From contig RKRS01000184.1 in assembly GCA_007571275.1 (NCBI GenBank), positions 1-5,909 on the forward strand: DNA of 5,909 nt, written 5' to 3'. Numbering within the stretch: position 1 is the first letter of the stretch; each line of letters starts with the position of its first letter. Source of the DNA: Dehalococcoidia bacterium. Its GTDB lineage: Bacteria > Chloroflexota > Dehalococcoidia > Bin125. The translations under genes were made by a program, and so were the position numbers. The notes beneath the pieces are model-generated. The model made no database searches, was not told the origin of the DNA, and saw only the letters and a program-made list of their open reading frames with translations. Positions 5,842-5,909 of the stretch are shown here, piece after piece.

Positions 5842-5909
5842 GCCGCTACCGTATCGCACATGGAACTGATTTCCGCCGAGAACGGCATGTCGCCAAGCTG
5901 GTCGCCCGA
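5838..5909 (-). CDS. C-terminal end of an unidentified upstream gene (5' truncated)
   Basis: On the minus strand a frame enters from the window edge and runs 23 codons (beginning SGDQLGDMPF, ending MCDTVAA) to a TGA at 5838-5840. That TGA overlaps the GTG chosen for the Nudix gene in the same GTGA arrangement seen at the Nudix-serS junction. The fragment is too short to assign to a family. Support comes from the absence of stops and the matching junction; a 23-codon open frame can also occur by chance. Confidence 0.45.
   Translation of the reverse strand, partial: SGDQLGDMPFSAEISSMCDTVAA

Noticed and set aside
5860..5909. ATG on the plus strand open to the window end, as a divergent gene
   Set aside because: No ribosome site precedes it, and the minus-strand frame fits the operon junction better.
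1..5909. CRISPR array, direct-repeat cluster, toxin-antitoxin or phage-defence module
   Set aside because: No regularly spaced repeats and no recognisable defence, toxin or phage proteins were found on reading both strands.

Overview
This is an ordinary-looking chromosomal window from a GC-rich bacterium (roughly 60% GC by eye, not counted). Codons end mostly in G or C, four of six complete genes start with GTG, and both tRNA genes encode their CCA ends. The methyltransferase and Nudix subfamilies resemble those I associate with Chloroflexota/Thermomicrobia and Actinobacteria. That is a weak lineage guess, because there is no rRNA or other marker here.

Left part, plus strand. The window opens inside the last ~155 residues of a ComEC/Rec2-type DNA-uptake protein (C-terminal metallo-beta-lactamase domain). 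About 230 bases without a convincing gene follow, holding a possible weak promoter. Then come tRNA-Leu(UAA), a zinc-dependent medium-chain alcohol dehydrogenase with all zinc ligands intact, a strong 12-bp hairpin, and tRNA-Ser(UGA).

Middle. A minus-strand gene of unknown function (210 aa) converges on tRNA-Ser. From a short shared intergenic region a plus-strand gene for a small NIPSNAP-like alpha/beta-barrel protein diverges, with a perfect AGGAGG site. Its 3' end overlaps the 3' end of the next minus-strand gene by 38 bp.

Right part, minus strand. A tightly packed operon reads right to left: an unseen upstream gene (last 23 codons only), a Nudix hydrolase, serS (seryl-tRNA synthetase), then a class I SAM-dependent methyltransferase. 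The first two junctions are 4-base GTGA overlaps, and serS overlaps the methyltransferase by 14 bases. This suggests translational coupling. The serS product charges tRNA-Ser, whose gene lies about 2 kb away in the same window.

I found no mobile element, CRISPR array, phage gene or defence system, and no convincing case for a new biological system. The points most worth checking are the unrecognised 210-aa protein, a U-U mismatch in the T-stem of tRNA-Leu, a His-to-Gln change in the ComEC active-site motif, and the coupled Nudix-serS-methyltransferase layout.
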